From Stutzerimonas stutzeri (lineage in GTDB: Bacteria > Pseudomonadota > Gammaproteobacteria > Pseudomonadales > Pseudomonadaceae): DNA of 64,000 nt. The stretch is taken from the NCBI RefSeq assembly GCF_018138085.1, contig NZ_CP073105.1:4278001-4342000 (forward strand), in the 5' to 3' direction. The position numbers and the translations under genes were made by a program. Positions within the stretch are counted from its first letter, which is position 1. The number at the start of each line of letters is the position of its first letter. The notes below the pieces were generated by a model. It made no database searches and had not been told where the DNA came from. It saw nothing but the letters and a program-made list of their open reading frames with translations. Of this stretch, positions 1-8,233 are shown piece by piece.

Positions 1-36
1 GCCAAGGCCGAGGCGCTGTCAACCAGGAAAGGAATC

Positions 37-744
37 ATGGTTTACAACTGGCTAAATATTGAACACCACTGTTCGCTCTGCGACGAGCGCTGTGAAACCG
101 GCCAATCGGTTTGTGGGGCCTGCGAAGCAGAACTGCCCTGGCTGCGCGAGCACTGCACCCTGTGCGCCCTGCCGTTACCGGCGTCCGGCCTGATCTGCGG
201 TGAATGCCTGAAGCGCCCACCCGCGTTCGATCGGGTGATCGTACCGTGGCGCTTCGCCTTCCCTGTGGACACGCTCATCAGCCGCTTCAAACACCAAGCA
301 CAATGGCCGCTCGGCCGGCTGCTGGCGGAGCACCTCTCGCAGCATTTGCAGCACGCGTTCGATGAAGGTTTGCCACGTCCCGATGCGCTTTTGCCGGTGC
401 CCCTGGCCCGCAAACGGTATCGCCAGCGCGGCTTCAATCAGGCCCAGATGCTTGCCGATTGGCTAAGCGCGGCATTGGCGATCCCGGTCGACAAGAAGCT
501 ATTGCAGCGGGTCCAGGACACTCAATCGCAGCAGGAGCTCGACGCCGCCGGTCGGCGGCGGAATCTGCGTCAAGCATTCGCTCTGACGGACGACCAAAAG
601 CTGGCCGGGCGTCATCTGGCGATTGTCGACGACGTGCTCACCACGGGCGCCACCGCCGAGGCCCTGGCGCGCCTGCTCAAGCGAGCTGGCGCCGTACGCG
701 TCGATGTCTATTGCCTGGCGCGTACACCGAAGCCCGGCGACTAG
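37..744 (+). CDS. comF: ComF family phosphoribosyltransferase-like protein
   Basis: 235 residues. The N-terminus is a cysteine-rich double zinc ribbon (Cys pairs at about residues 12/15, 26/29, 40/43 and 54/57). The C-terminus is a type I phosphoribosyltransferase fold with the PRPP-binding loop IVDDVLTTGAT at residues 196-206. ComF proteins are linked to DNA uptake and transformation in naturally competent bacteria; the enzymatic substrate is not established. The start at 37 has an AGGAAAGGA ribosome site at 25-33. The frame stays open to the left edge of the window, so a start outside the window cannot be fully excluded, but the zinc ribbon begins just after this ATG. In pseudomonads comF is usually divergent from bioB, which would lie to the left. 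Confidence 0.9.
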   Translation: MVYNWLNIEHHCSLCDERCETGQSVCGACEAELPWLREHCTLCALPLPASGLICGECLKRPPAFDRVIVPWRFAFPVDTLISRFKHQAQWPLGRLLAEHLSQHLQHAFDEGLPRPDALLPVPLARKRYRQRGFNQAQMLADWLSAALAIPVDKKLLQRVQDTQSQQELDAAGRRRNLRQAFALTDDQKLAGRHLAIVDDVLTTGATAEALARLLKRAGAVRVDVYCLARTPKPGD

Positions 745-808
745 CCAGGACTGCGGTTGTGTAAACACGCCAGTGCAATACACTGGCGGCCCGTCCACGG
801 AGCCGACC

Positions 809-1783
809 ATGAGCCACCCCTTCGACACGCTTACGCCTGACCTTGTGCTCGATGCGGTGGAAAGCGCCGGCTTCATCAGCGACGCTCGCGTACTGGCATT
901 GAACAGCTACGAAAACCGCGTCTACCAGGTGGGCATCGAGGACGAGACGCCGATCGTGGCGAAGTTCTATCGCCCCGGCCGCTGGAGTAACGAGGCCATT
1001 GTCGAGGAGCATCAGTTCTCCTGGGAGCTGGCAGATCGCGAAATTCCAGTCGTGGCGCCATTTGAGCGCGACGGCAAAACCCTGTTCGAACACGCCGGCT
1101 TTCGCTTTGCGCTGTTCCCCCGCCGCGGCGGTCGCGCGCCGGAGCCGGGCAACCTGGATCAGCTCTACCGCCTCGGCCAACTGCTGGGTCGCATGCACGC
1201 GGTCAGCGCCAGCCGCCCCTTCGAGCACCGGGAAACACTCAATGCCCAACATTTCGGCCATGAGTCGCTGGCGACGCTGCTCGACGGTGGTTTCGTGCCC
1301 AAAAGCCTGCTGCCGGCCTACGAGTCGGTGGCGCGCGACCTATTGAAGCGTGTCGATGACGTTTTCGCCCGCACCGACTTTCAGCCGATCCGCCTGCATG
1401 GCGACTGCCACCCCGGCAACATTCTTGCCCGAGATGACGCGTTCCATCTGGTCGATCTGGACGACTGTCGCATGGGCCCGTCCGTGCAGGACATCTGGAT
1501 GATGCTCGCCGGCGAGCGTCACGAGCGGCTCGGACAGCTATCGGAGCTGGTGGACGGCTACAACGAGTTCCACGACTTCGCCCCGCGGGAACTGCCGCTG
1601 ATCGAAGCCCTGCGCGCCCTGCGCCTGATGCACTACAGCGCCTGGTTGGCACGCCGCTGGGATGACCCTGCCTTCCCGATGAGCTTTCCCTGGTTCGGCA
1701 GCGAACGGTACTGGGGCGACCAAGTGCTCATCCTGCGTGAACAGATGTCGGCACTGCAGGAAGAACCGTTGAAGCTGTTCTAA
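809..1783 (+). CDS. srkA: Stress response kinase A (SrkA/YihE/RdoA family)
   Basis: 324 residues from the ATG at 809, the start that matches the family N-terminus (MSHPFDTLTPD) and length; the open frame extends further upstream without family-like sequence. It is an aminoglycoside-phosphotransferase-fold Ser/Thr protein kinase. The catalytic loop HGDCHPGNIL (about residues 197-206) and the metal-binding DLDDCRMGP segment (about 217-225) are visible. SrkA proteins counteract programmed death and envelope stress linked to the Cpx response in enterics; the role here is inferred from the family. It lies 64 bp downstream of comF on the same strand and may be co-transcribed. A repeat-rich gap follows. 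Confidence 0.9.
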   Translation: MSHPFDTLTPDLVLDAVESAGFISDARVLALNSYENRVYQVGIEDETPIVAKFYRPGRWSNEAIVEEHQFSWELADREIPVVAPFERDGKTLFEHAGFRFALFPRRGGRAPEPGNLDQLYRLGQLLGRMHAVSASRPFEHRETLNAQHFGHESLATLLDGGFVPKSLLPAYESVARDLLKRVDDVFARTDFQPIRLHGDCHPGNILARDDAFHLVDLDDCRMGPSVQDIWMMLAGERHERLGQLSELVDGYNEFHDFAPRELPLIEALRALRLMHYSAWLARRWDDPAFPMSFPWFGSERYWGDQVLILREQMSALQEEPLKLF

Positions 1784-1808
1784 CGGCGGCTGGCGGCTGG
1801 ACGATTTC

Positions 1809-1906
1809 GTAGGGTGGATCACACTTCATCGATCCACCGGGTGGCGTTCCACCGGGTTGCGGCCCACCAACCATGCTCGGCGGATGTAAAAACCGACATC
1901 CACCCG
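1809..1906. repeat. Cluster of GTAGGGTGG-type palindromic repeats
   Basis: Between the convergent ends of srkA and rlmJ. GTAGGGTGGAT (1809-1819) is matched by GATCCACC (1831-1838). It is followed by further CCACCGGGTGG-like and CATCCACCC segments that can fold into nested hairpins. The same core recurs near 13680, 31094, 31131 and 33741. Such repeats are common between genes in pseudomonads and may act as transcription end or mRNA-stability structures. Confidence 0.6.
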
Positions 1907-1941
1907 ACGAGCCTCGTCCAGCCTTCCAGCCTCCAGCGCTC

Positions 1942-2790
1942 TTATTCGGCTTTACGCTCTTCAACCAACCAATCCAGCCGCCAGCCACCTTCGCTCTGGC
2001 CGAGCAACTTAGCCAGCCAAGGCAGCAACTCACGCAACTCCTCTTCCAGCCCCCATGGCGGATTACTGATGGCCAAACCGGAGCCATTCAGCCGCAGCGC
2101 TTCGTCGGCGGGGTGGACGAACAGCTCGGCGCGCAGCAGTTTCGGCGCGCCGCTACGCGAAAGGTCCTGATAGAAGCGCTTGAGCTGACGTTCATCCTTG
2201 ATCGGATACCAGATCACGCCGACGGTCTGACGCATGCGTCCGAGCGCCTCGGTCAGCGCCTGCACGCAGCGGCTCAGCTCGTCGGCCTGCTCGAAGGGTG
2301 GGTCGATCAACAGCACCACGCGCTTTTCGGCGGTCGGCATCAAGGCGCGCGGCACGTGCCAGCCTTCGCCCAGATGCACCGCCACGCGACGGTCACCGGC
2401 CATGTTGTCTTTCAACAGACGGCCGTCTTCGGGGTGCTTCTCGTTGAGCTGCAGGCGATCCTGCTCGCGCGTCAGCTGGCGCGCCAGCTCCGGCGAGCCC
2501 GGGTAGTAACGCAGCGTGCCGTCAGGATTGAGTGCACGGATCACATCGAGATATGCCTGCGCCATCGCCGGGACGTTCTCTGCCTGCCACAGGCGTGCGA
2601 TGCCCTGCAGCCATTCGCCGGTGCGGCTGGCCTGGTCGCCGGCGAGGTCATACAGGCCGACGCCTGCGTGGCTGTCGAGATAGGCGAACGGCGCCTCCTT
2701 GCGCGCCAGCATGGCGAACAGACGGGACAAAACCAGGTGTTTGAAGACGTCGGCGTGATTGCCGGCGTGGAAAGCGTGGCGGTAGTTCAT
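1942..2790 (-). CDS. rlmJ: 23S rRNA (adenine-2030-N6)-methyltransferase
   Basis: 282 residues starting at the ATG complementary to 2788-2790, preceded by AGGAG. The open frame extends upstream, but MNYRHAFHAGNHADVFKHL is the characteristic RlmJ N-terminus and gives the expected length of about 280. The catalytic N6-adenine motif DPPFE is visible in LLIDPPFEQADEL. The enzyme uses S-adenosylmethionine to methylate A2030 of 23S rRNA before the ribosome is fully assembled. It is a single gene, convergent with srkA. Confidence 0.95.
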   Translation of the reverse strand: MNYRHAFHAGNHADVFKHLVLSRLFAMLARKEAPFAYLDSHAGVGLYDLAGDQASRTGEWLQGIARLWQAENVPAMAQAYLDVIRALNPDGTLRYYPGSPELARQLTREQDRLQLNEKHPEDGRLLKDNMAGDRRVAVHLGEGWHVPRALMPTAEKRVVLLIDPPFEQADELSRCVQALTEALGRMRQTVGVIWYPIKDERQLKRFYQDLSRSGAPKLLRAELFVHPADEALRLNGSGLAISNPPWGLEEELRELLPWLAKLLGQSEGGWRLDWLVEERKAE

Positions 2791-3016
2791 CGGGCACTCC
2801 TGAAGTGCGCACAGTCTAACTGCGCAACGCGGCGATTCGCAGGGGCTGGGCGAGGCGCACCGCAGTCCGACACGCTGGAATCGATGAGCGGGTGCTAGGC
2901 GTTCACTTCGATGCCGCACCGCACGGCTCCGGCAACCAGAATCGGCCCTCCCGCTTGCGTCCGGGGCCTGGCGGGCTACAGTGTCAGCCCGTCCCGCCAT
3001 TGCTGAGGAGTTTTCG

Positions 3017-4057
3017 ATGGACATCCGCGCGCTGTTTCAGATTGCCCTACCTATCATTCAGGCGCCGATGGCGAACTCGCAGAACCACCAGCTGGCCGCT
3101 GCGGTATCCGAGGCGGGCGGGCTGGGCTCGATCCCCGCTGGCTCACTTGACGCCGAGGGGCTGGACGCCGAGCTGAGCGCCATCGCCGCGCTGACGAACA
3201 AGCCGTACAACGTCAACTTCTTCTGCCACCAGACCCAGCCCGCCGACACTGAACGGAACACGGGCTGGCTGGCGCTGCTGGCACCCTATCTCGAAGAGAT
3301 GGGCATCGACCCTGCGCGCATCCCCGCCGCTGCCAGCCGCAAGCCGTTCGACGCCACGATGGCCGACGTGCTGGAGCGGCACCGCCCGCCTGTTGTCAGC
3401 TTCCACTTCGGACTGCCTGCAGCGGACCTGCTGCAGCGGGTCAAGGCGACCGGCGCGAAAATCATCTCCAGCGCCACGACGCTGGAAGAAGGCCGCTGGC
3501 TGCAGGCGCAAGGCGTCGACGCGGTGATTGGCCAGGGCGTCGAAGCCGGCGGGCATCGCGGCATGTTTCTCAGCGAGGACATCGACACACAGATAGGCAC
3601 CTTCGCCTTGCTTCCGCAGTTGGTGGCTGAGCTGAATATTCCGGTGATCGCCGCAGGTGGCATTGCCGGCGCTCACTGCGTATCCGCCGCGCAGGCGCTG
3701 GGCGCCGCCGGCGTTCAGGCCGGCACCGCGTACCTGCTGTGCGACGAGAGCCGCACCAGCCCGTTGCACCGCAAGGCCTTGCAGAGCGCGGCAGCAGAGA
3801 AAACGGTGCTGACCACGTTGTTCTCCGGGCGCCCGGCCCGCAGCATGATCAACCGACTCATTCATGAACTCGGCGCCAGGCCCGATGCGGTGCCGGCATT
3901 CCCGCTAGCTGGAAACGCCATCGGCAGCCTTCGCGCTGCAGCCGAGCCACAGGGCATCGACCATTTCTCTCCACTTTGGGCCGGACAGAATGCCAGCGGC
4001 TGTTTGGCTGTTCCGGCGGCGCAACTGACGAAAGCGCTCGCGGCCGGCTGGCGCTAA
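3017..4057 (+). CDS. Nitronate monooxygenase family flavoprotein
   Basis: 346 residues from the ATG at 3017, preceded by GAGGAG at 3005-3010. TIM-barrel FMN enzyme of the 2-nitropropane dioxygenase/nitronate monooxygenase family. The N-terminal strand PIIQAPMA, the VIGQGVEAGGHRG segment (with the family catalytic His) and the phosphate-binding PVIAAGGIAGA segment are visible. These enzymes oxidise toxic alkyl nitronates such as propionate-3-nitronate, but some relatives have other roles, so the exact substrate is uncertain. It is followed 85 bp later by crtZ on the same strand, with no sign of a shared function. Confidence 0.88.
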   Translation: MDIRALFQIALPIIQAPMANSQNHQLAAAVSEAGGLGSIPAGSLDAEGLDAELSAIAALTNKPYNVNFFCHQTQPADTERNTGWLALLAPYLEEMGIDPARIPAAASRKPFDATMADVLERHRPPVVSFHFGLPAADLLQRVKATGAKIISSATTLEEGRWLQAQGVDAVIGQGVEAGGHRGMFLSEDIDTQIGTFALLPQLVAELNIPVIAAGGIAGAHCVSAAQALGAAGVQAGTAYLLCDESRTSPLHRKALQSAAAEKTVLTTLFSGRPARSMINRLIHELGARPDAVPAFPLAGNAIGSLRAAAEPQGIDHFSPLWAGQNASGCLAVPAAQLTKALAAGWR

Positions 4058-4142
4058 CCGGCGCTCGCCGGGCGTCGGCGCCGGGTCGACTGGCGCGGCG
4101 CAACGCGTAGACTGATACCTCTGCAAAACCAACGGATCGGAC

Positions 4143-4670
4143 ATGACCGTGCTGACCAACACACTGGTATTTCTCGCCACCCTGGCCGGCATGGAGCTGT
4201 TCGCTTGGTGGGCTCACAAGTATGTGATGCACGGCTGGGGGTGGGGCTGGCACAAGTCGCACCATGAGCCGCGCAGCGGCTGGTTCGAGAAGAATGATCT
4301 GTATGCGGTGGTCTTCGCCGGGGTCGCCATCCTGCTGATCGCCCTGGGCACGGCGGGCTACGGCCCGCTGGAATGGATCGGCGCCGGAATGACAGCCTAC
4401 GGTTTCCTCTACTTCGTCGCCCATGACGGGCTCGTGCATCACCGCTGGCCGCTACGCTATGTGCCGCGCAACGGCTATCTCAAGCGGCTCTACCAGGCGC
4501 ATCGGCTGCACCATGCCGTCGAAGGCAAGGAGCGTTGCGTATCCTTCGGTTTCCTCTACGCGCCGCCGCTGCCGGTGCTCAAGCAGCAGCTGCGCGAGCT
4601 GCATGATGGCCCGCTGCGCAAGGTGACTGCTAGCGAGGGCGCTTCCAGAGCGAATCAGGACGCGGCCTGA
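4143..4670 (+). CDS. crtZ: Beta-carotene 3-hydroxylase
   Basis: 175 residues, membrane-embedded di-iron hydroxylase of the fatty-acid-hydroxylase superfamily. The His-rich iron-binding motifs are visible: HKYVMH (about residues 25-30), HKSHH (about 38-42), and HDGLVHHRW plus HRLHH in the second half, with two hydrophobic stretches between. It converts beta-carotene via beta-cryptoxanthin to zeaxanthin. Its last 41 bp overlap the 3' end of crtB on the opposite strand, so the two transcripts converge. In Pantoea-type clusters crtZ also faces the crt operon. The ribosome site is weak (GGA). No operator like the one next to crtE was seen upstream. Confidence 0.95.
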   Translation: MTVLTNTLVFLATLAGMELFAWWAHKYVMHGWGWGWHKSHHEPRSGWFEKNDLYAVVFAGVAILLIALGTAGYGPLEWIGAGMTAYGFLYFVAHDGLVHHRWPLRYVPRNGYLKRLYQAHRLHHAVEGKERCVSFGFLYAPPLPVLKQQLRELHDGPLRKVTASEGASRANQDAA

Positions 4671-5556
4671 CCTGCATCCGCCGCGAAGCCAGCGCCAGCA
4701 CGGCCCCGCCCAACAAGAACTGCAATTTCTGCCCCTTGCTGGTGGAGATTCGCGAGTCCCAAGCCGCCGCGCCGCGCGCTTTCACCTCAACGCCAATTTG
4801 CCGATAGATGCCATGGGCGGTGGCGATCGACCAGGCCGAGCGCAATGGCAGGTCGCGCAAACCCTGCGACGCCGACAGGTAATAAGGCTCGGCCAGATCG
4901 ACCAGACGGGCCGAGAGCAGCGCCAGCGCCGGCCGCTTGTGCAGCAGGCCGACCCCATCAGCGGGGATGCCCGCTTCCGCGAGCCAGTCGGCCGGTAGAT
5001 AGACGCGTCCGATCGCTGCATCCTCGACGATATCCCGCGCAATATTGGTCAGCTGGAACGCCAGGCCCAGATCGCAGGCCCGGTCCAGGGTCGCCTCCGC
5101 CTCGGCGCCCATCACCCGCGCCATCATCAGGCCCACCACCCCGGCGACGCGGTAGCAGTACAGCAGCGTGTCGTCGAAGGTCTGGTAGTGGTAGCCCTGC
5201 ACGTCCATGCGAAAGCCCGCCAGATGCTCCAGCGGATACGCTTTGGGTATCTGGTGGCGTTGAATGACCTGCTGAAAGGCCGCAAATGCCGGGTCCTGCA
5301 TCGGCTCGCCGGCATAGGCGCGCTCGGTCAGATCAACCAGTTCGGCAAGGCGCGCTTCGCCTGTGGAACGATCCCCGTCGACCTGGCCGTGCCCGAGGGT
5401 CTGCCCGTCGATCACGTCGTCACAATGACGACACCAGGCGTAGAGCATTACCGCGCTCTGGCGAGTGCGCTCGTCGAACAGTTTCGCCGCCGCCGCAAAG
5501 CTCTTGGAGCCGACGTTGATGGCTTGCGTCGAGTGATCGATGACCTGATCGTTCAT
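4630..5556 (-). CDS. crtB: Phytoene synthase
   Basis: 308 residues. Condenses two geranylgeranyl diphosphates to 15-cis-phytoene, the first committed carotenoid step. The first aspartate-rich motif is DDVID (residues 46-50). The second is in NIARDIVEDAAIGRVYLP at about residue 170, and GVVGLMMARVMG lies just before it. It is the last gene of the minus-strand fni-crtX-crtY-crtI-crtB operon. Its start codon overlaps the crtI stop as ATGA (5553-5556), implying translational coupling. The 3' end overlaps crtZ tail to tail by 41 bp, so the last residues of both proteins are encoded by the same DNA. Confidence 0.97.
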   Translation of the reverse strand: MNDQVIDHSTQAINVGSKSFAAAAKLFDERTRQSAVMLYAWCRHCDDVIDGQTLGHGQVDGDRSTGEARLAELVDLTERAYAGEPMQDPAFAAFQQVIQRHQIPKAYPLEHLAGFRMDVQGYHYQTFDDTLLYCYRVAGVVGLMMARVMGAEAEATLDRACDLGLAFQLTNIARDIVEDAAIGRVYLPADWLAEAGIPADGVGLLHKRPALALLSARLVDLAEPYYLSASQGLRDLPLRSAWSIATAHGIYRQIGVEVKARGAAAWDSRISTSKGQKLQFLLGGAVLALASRRMQVRPRPDSLWKRPR

Positions 5557-7070
5557 CCGGCCTGCTCCTCCAGCATGAAATCCTCCAGCATCAGGCCGGC
5601 CGTGGCCTTGGCCGAACCGACAACCCCCGGCACACCTGCACCGGGATGCGTGCCGGCACCAACGATGTAGAGGTTGGGAATCACGTCATCACGGTTGTGT
5701 GTGCGGAACCAGGCGCTCTGGGTGAGGATCGGCTCCAGCGAAAATGCCGAGCCGAGATGCGCGTTCAGTTCGTCGCGAAAATCGTGCGGCGTGAAGATCC
5801 GGTGGGTCACCAAATCCTCGCGCAACCCCGGAATGTAGTGGCGCTCAAGGTATTCGAAAATGCGGTCGCGGTATTTCGGCCCCTCCACCGCCCAGTCGAT
5901 GTCCGCCGTGCCTAGGTGCGGCACCGGCGCCAACACGTAATGACTGGCACAGCCCTCCGGCGCCAGCGAGGGGTCGGTGACGCAGGGCGCGTGCAGGTAG
6001 AGGGAGAAGTCGTCCGCCAGGGTTTCACGCTTGAAGATCTCGTCGATCAGTTCTCGGTAGCGCGGACCGAAGCACACCGTATGGTGCTGCAGGTGCTCGT
6101 GGCGACGTTTCAAGCCGAAATGGATGACGAACAATGACATGGAGAAGCGCTTGCCGGAGAGGCGCTTGGCCTCGTCGCGACCGCGCGTCTCATGCCCGAG
6201 CAGCTGCTTGTAGGTGTGCACCACATCTGCGTTGGAGGCCACCGCATCGGTGTCGAAGCGACGGCCGTCGCCGGTGATCACCGCACTCGCCTTGCCGCCG
6301 GCCAGCTCGATACGCGCCACCTCGGCGTTCAGCGCCAGCGTGCCGCCCAGGTCCTCGAACAGCCTGACCATGCCCTGCACCAGCGCCCCAGTGCCGCCGC
6401 GGGGAAACCAGACGCCGCCCTGGCGCTCCAGCGCATGGATCAGCGCGTAGATCGAGGAGGTCTCGAACGGGTTGCCGCCCACCAATAGGGAGTGGAACGA
6501 CAACGCCTGGCGCAGCCGCTCGTTCTCCACGAACTTCGCCACCATGCTGTACACGTTGCGCCAGGCCTGCAGTTTGGCCAGCTGCGGCGCGACGCCGATC
6601 ATGCTGCGAAACGACAGGAAGGGCACCGTGCCGAGCTTGACGTAGCCCTCTTCGTACACGGCCCGCGAATAGGCGAGAAAACGCTGGTAGCCGGCCACAT
6701 CCTTTGGGTTTAGCGCATGGATCTGTCGGTCCAGCTGGGCCTGATCGTTGACGTAGTCGAAGCTGTAGCCGTCTTCCCAGCACAGCCGATAGAAGGGGCT
6801 GACCGGCAGCAGCTCGACATAATCGGCCATGCGCTTGCCAGCGCCGGTGAACAGTTCGTCCAGCGCCGGCGAATCGGTGATCACGGTCGGGCCGGCGTCG
6901 AAGGTAAAGCCCTGGTCGTGATAGACGTAGGCGCGGCCGCCCGGCTTGTCGCGCTTCTCCAGTACCGTGGTCTGGATGCCGGCGCGTTGCAGCCGAATCG
7001 CCAGCGCCAGCCCGCCGAAACCGGCGCCAATCACCACCGCCCGTTTCACACCGCCAGTTGCCTCGTTCAT
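5553..7070 (-). CDS. crtI: Phytoene desaturase (lycopene-forming)
   Basis: 505 residues. FAD-dependent bacterial-type desaturase that introduces four double bonds into phytoene to give lycopene. The N-terminal dinucleotide-binding motif VVIGAGFGGLALAIRLQRAG (about residues 12-31) is clear, as is the GGRAYV segment after it. The C-terminal carotenoid-desaturase signature occurs in YIVGAGTHPGAGVPGV (about 470-485). The start overlaps the crtY stop as ATGA (7067-7070). The four-step, lycopene-forming specificity is inferred from the presence of crtY and crtZ. Confidence 0.97.
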   Translation of the reverse strand: MNEATGGVKRAVVIGAGFGGLALAIRLQRAGIQTTVLEKRDKPGGRAYVYHDQGFTFDAGPTVITDSPALDELFTGAGKRMADYVELLPVSPFYRLCWEDGYSFDYVNDQAQLDRQIHALNPKDVAGYQRFLAYSRAVYEEGYVKLGTVPFLSFRSMIGVAPQLAKLQAWRNVYSMVAKFVENERLRQALSFHSLLVGGNPFETSSIYALIHALERQGGVWFPRGGTGALVQGMVRLFEDLGGTLALNAEVARIELAGGKASAVITGDGRRFDTDAVASNADVVHTYKQLLGHETRGRDEAKRLSGKRFSMSLFVIHFGLKRRHEHLQHHTVCFGPRYRELIDEIFKRETLADDFSLYLHAPCVTDPSLAPEGCASHYVLAPVPHLGTADIDWAVEGPKYRDRIFEYLERHYIPGLREDLVTHRIFTPHDFRDELNAHLGSAFSLEPILTQSAWFRTHNRDDVIPNLYIVGAGTHPGAGVPGVVGSAKATAGLMLEDFMLEEQAG

Positions 7071-8233
7071 CGATTGTCCTTGTGGTGCAGATTGCCGGCC
7101 GCCAGCGCTCGAAGCGCTTCGCCCACCGGCACGGGAGGTTTGCCCGAGACGATGCGCAAGCGGTCCCAGGTGGTCAGATTGGCTGCGTAGAAGCGCTGAA
7201 TCAGCGGTTCACGTAAGCGGTAGAAGCGCTGCATCACAGCCCAACGGTGATCTGCCGGCCCGGCCATGAACAGCATCCGGTTGAGCAAGCGGAAGAACCC
7301 ACGCTGGCGCCACTGCAGCAGCGAATAGTCGCGGATTGCCGTGAACAGGCTGTCGGCGTCCCATTGGTTCAGCACAACCAGATGATCGGCCAGGCGCACC
7401 GCATCGGGCAGCGAATAGCCGGTGGTGGGATGGAACAGGGCGGCCGAGAGGCCCGTCTGCGGCACGCCGCGGGCCTCGTCCCAAAAGGCCGGCAGGTCGC
7501 CGGAGAGCACGATAGGCAACACTCCCTGCTCTTCACGCAGCGTCTCGGCGATAGCCCAACCACGCTCCGAGGCATAACGGCCGATGTTGTCGCGCAACGT
7601 ATCGAGCGCAACGGCGTCGCCGTCGGCGTAGTAGGTATCCTCGATCAACAGGGTGTCGGCGCTGAGCGGCAACACATAGACGAAGCGGTAGCCGTCCTGC
7701 TGGGCGACGCTGGCGTCCATGATGATCGGCTCCTGCAAGCCATGGGGCTTGTGCAGGCGCAACTCCTGACCAAGGAATTTCTGGAAGCCCAACGCCAATC
7801 GGTCGGTCCGGCGCACGCCGCGCCCATCGATCACCGCCCCTGCACGCAACACCGCGCCAGAACCCAGCCGTACCAGTCGGGGCTCGACGTGAGTGACCGT
7901 CGTGTGCAGGCGCACCCCGTCTGCGAGCTCCGACATCAGCAGCTGATGAAGTCGATTGGAGAAAATGCTGGCGTAGCCACTGCCGAGCCGACGTCGAAGA
8001 TCCGGAAAAATCACCTCGTAGCCAGGCCAACGATTGCCTACCAGCGGCTCCAACCAGGCCCGCTGCGCGGGCGTCAGGTCATGCTCATGAAAGGACCAGG
8101 TATGGTTGCCGCCGAGGGTTTCGCCCTGCTCGATGATCAGCAGTCGCAAATCCGGACGCGCCTGGCGCAAGCACAGGGCCAGCAGCCCGTTGGCCAGACC
8201 ACCACCGACGAAAATCAGGTCCGCATCAACCAT
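7067..8233 (-). CDS. crtY: Lycopene beta-cyclase
   Basis: 388 residues from the ATG at 8233; an alternative start at 8263 would add ten residues inside crtX. The chosen start overlaps the crtX stop by 8 bp and places the FAD/NAD-binding motif DLIFVGGGLANGLLALCL at the very N-terminus, as in the family. CrtY cyclises both ends of lycopene to beta-carotene without net redox change. The Pantoea-type lycopene cyclase features GGNHTWSFHEHDL and the TGYSLPDA segment near residue 290 are present. It is coupled to crtX upstream and crtI downstream. Confidence 0.95.
   Translation of the reverse strand: MVDADLIFVGGGLANGLLALCLRQARPDLRLLIIEQGETLGGNHTWSFHEHDLTPAQRAWLEPLVGNRWPGYEVIFPDLRRRLGSGYASIFSNRLHQLLMSELADGVRLHTTVTHVEPRLVRLGSGAVLRAGAVIDGRGVRRTDRLALGFQKFLGQELRLHKPHGLQEPIIMDASVAQQDGYRFVYVLPLSADTLLIEDTYYADGDAVALDTLRDNIGRYASERGWAIAETLREEQGVLPIVLSGDLPAFWDEARGVPQTGLSAALFHPTTGYSLPDAVRLADHLVVLNQWDADSLFTAIRDYSLLQWRQRGFFRLLNRMLFMAGPADHRWAVMQRFYRLREPLIQRFYAANLTTWDRLRIVSGKPPVPVGEALRALAAGNLHHKDNR

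Noticed and set aside
1..36. TTGACA on the minus strand (22-17), possibly the -35 of a divergent bioB promoter
   Set aside because: The -10 and the gene would lie outside the window, so it cannot be supported beyond the usual comF/bioB neighbourhood.
1873..2898. 341-codon plus-strand open frame over rlmJ
   Set aside because: Shadow of RlmJ, whose motifs on the minus strand are unambiguous.
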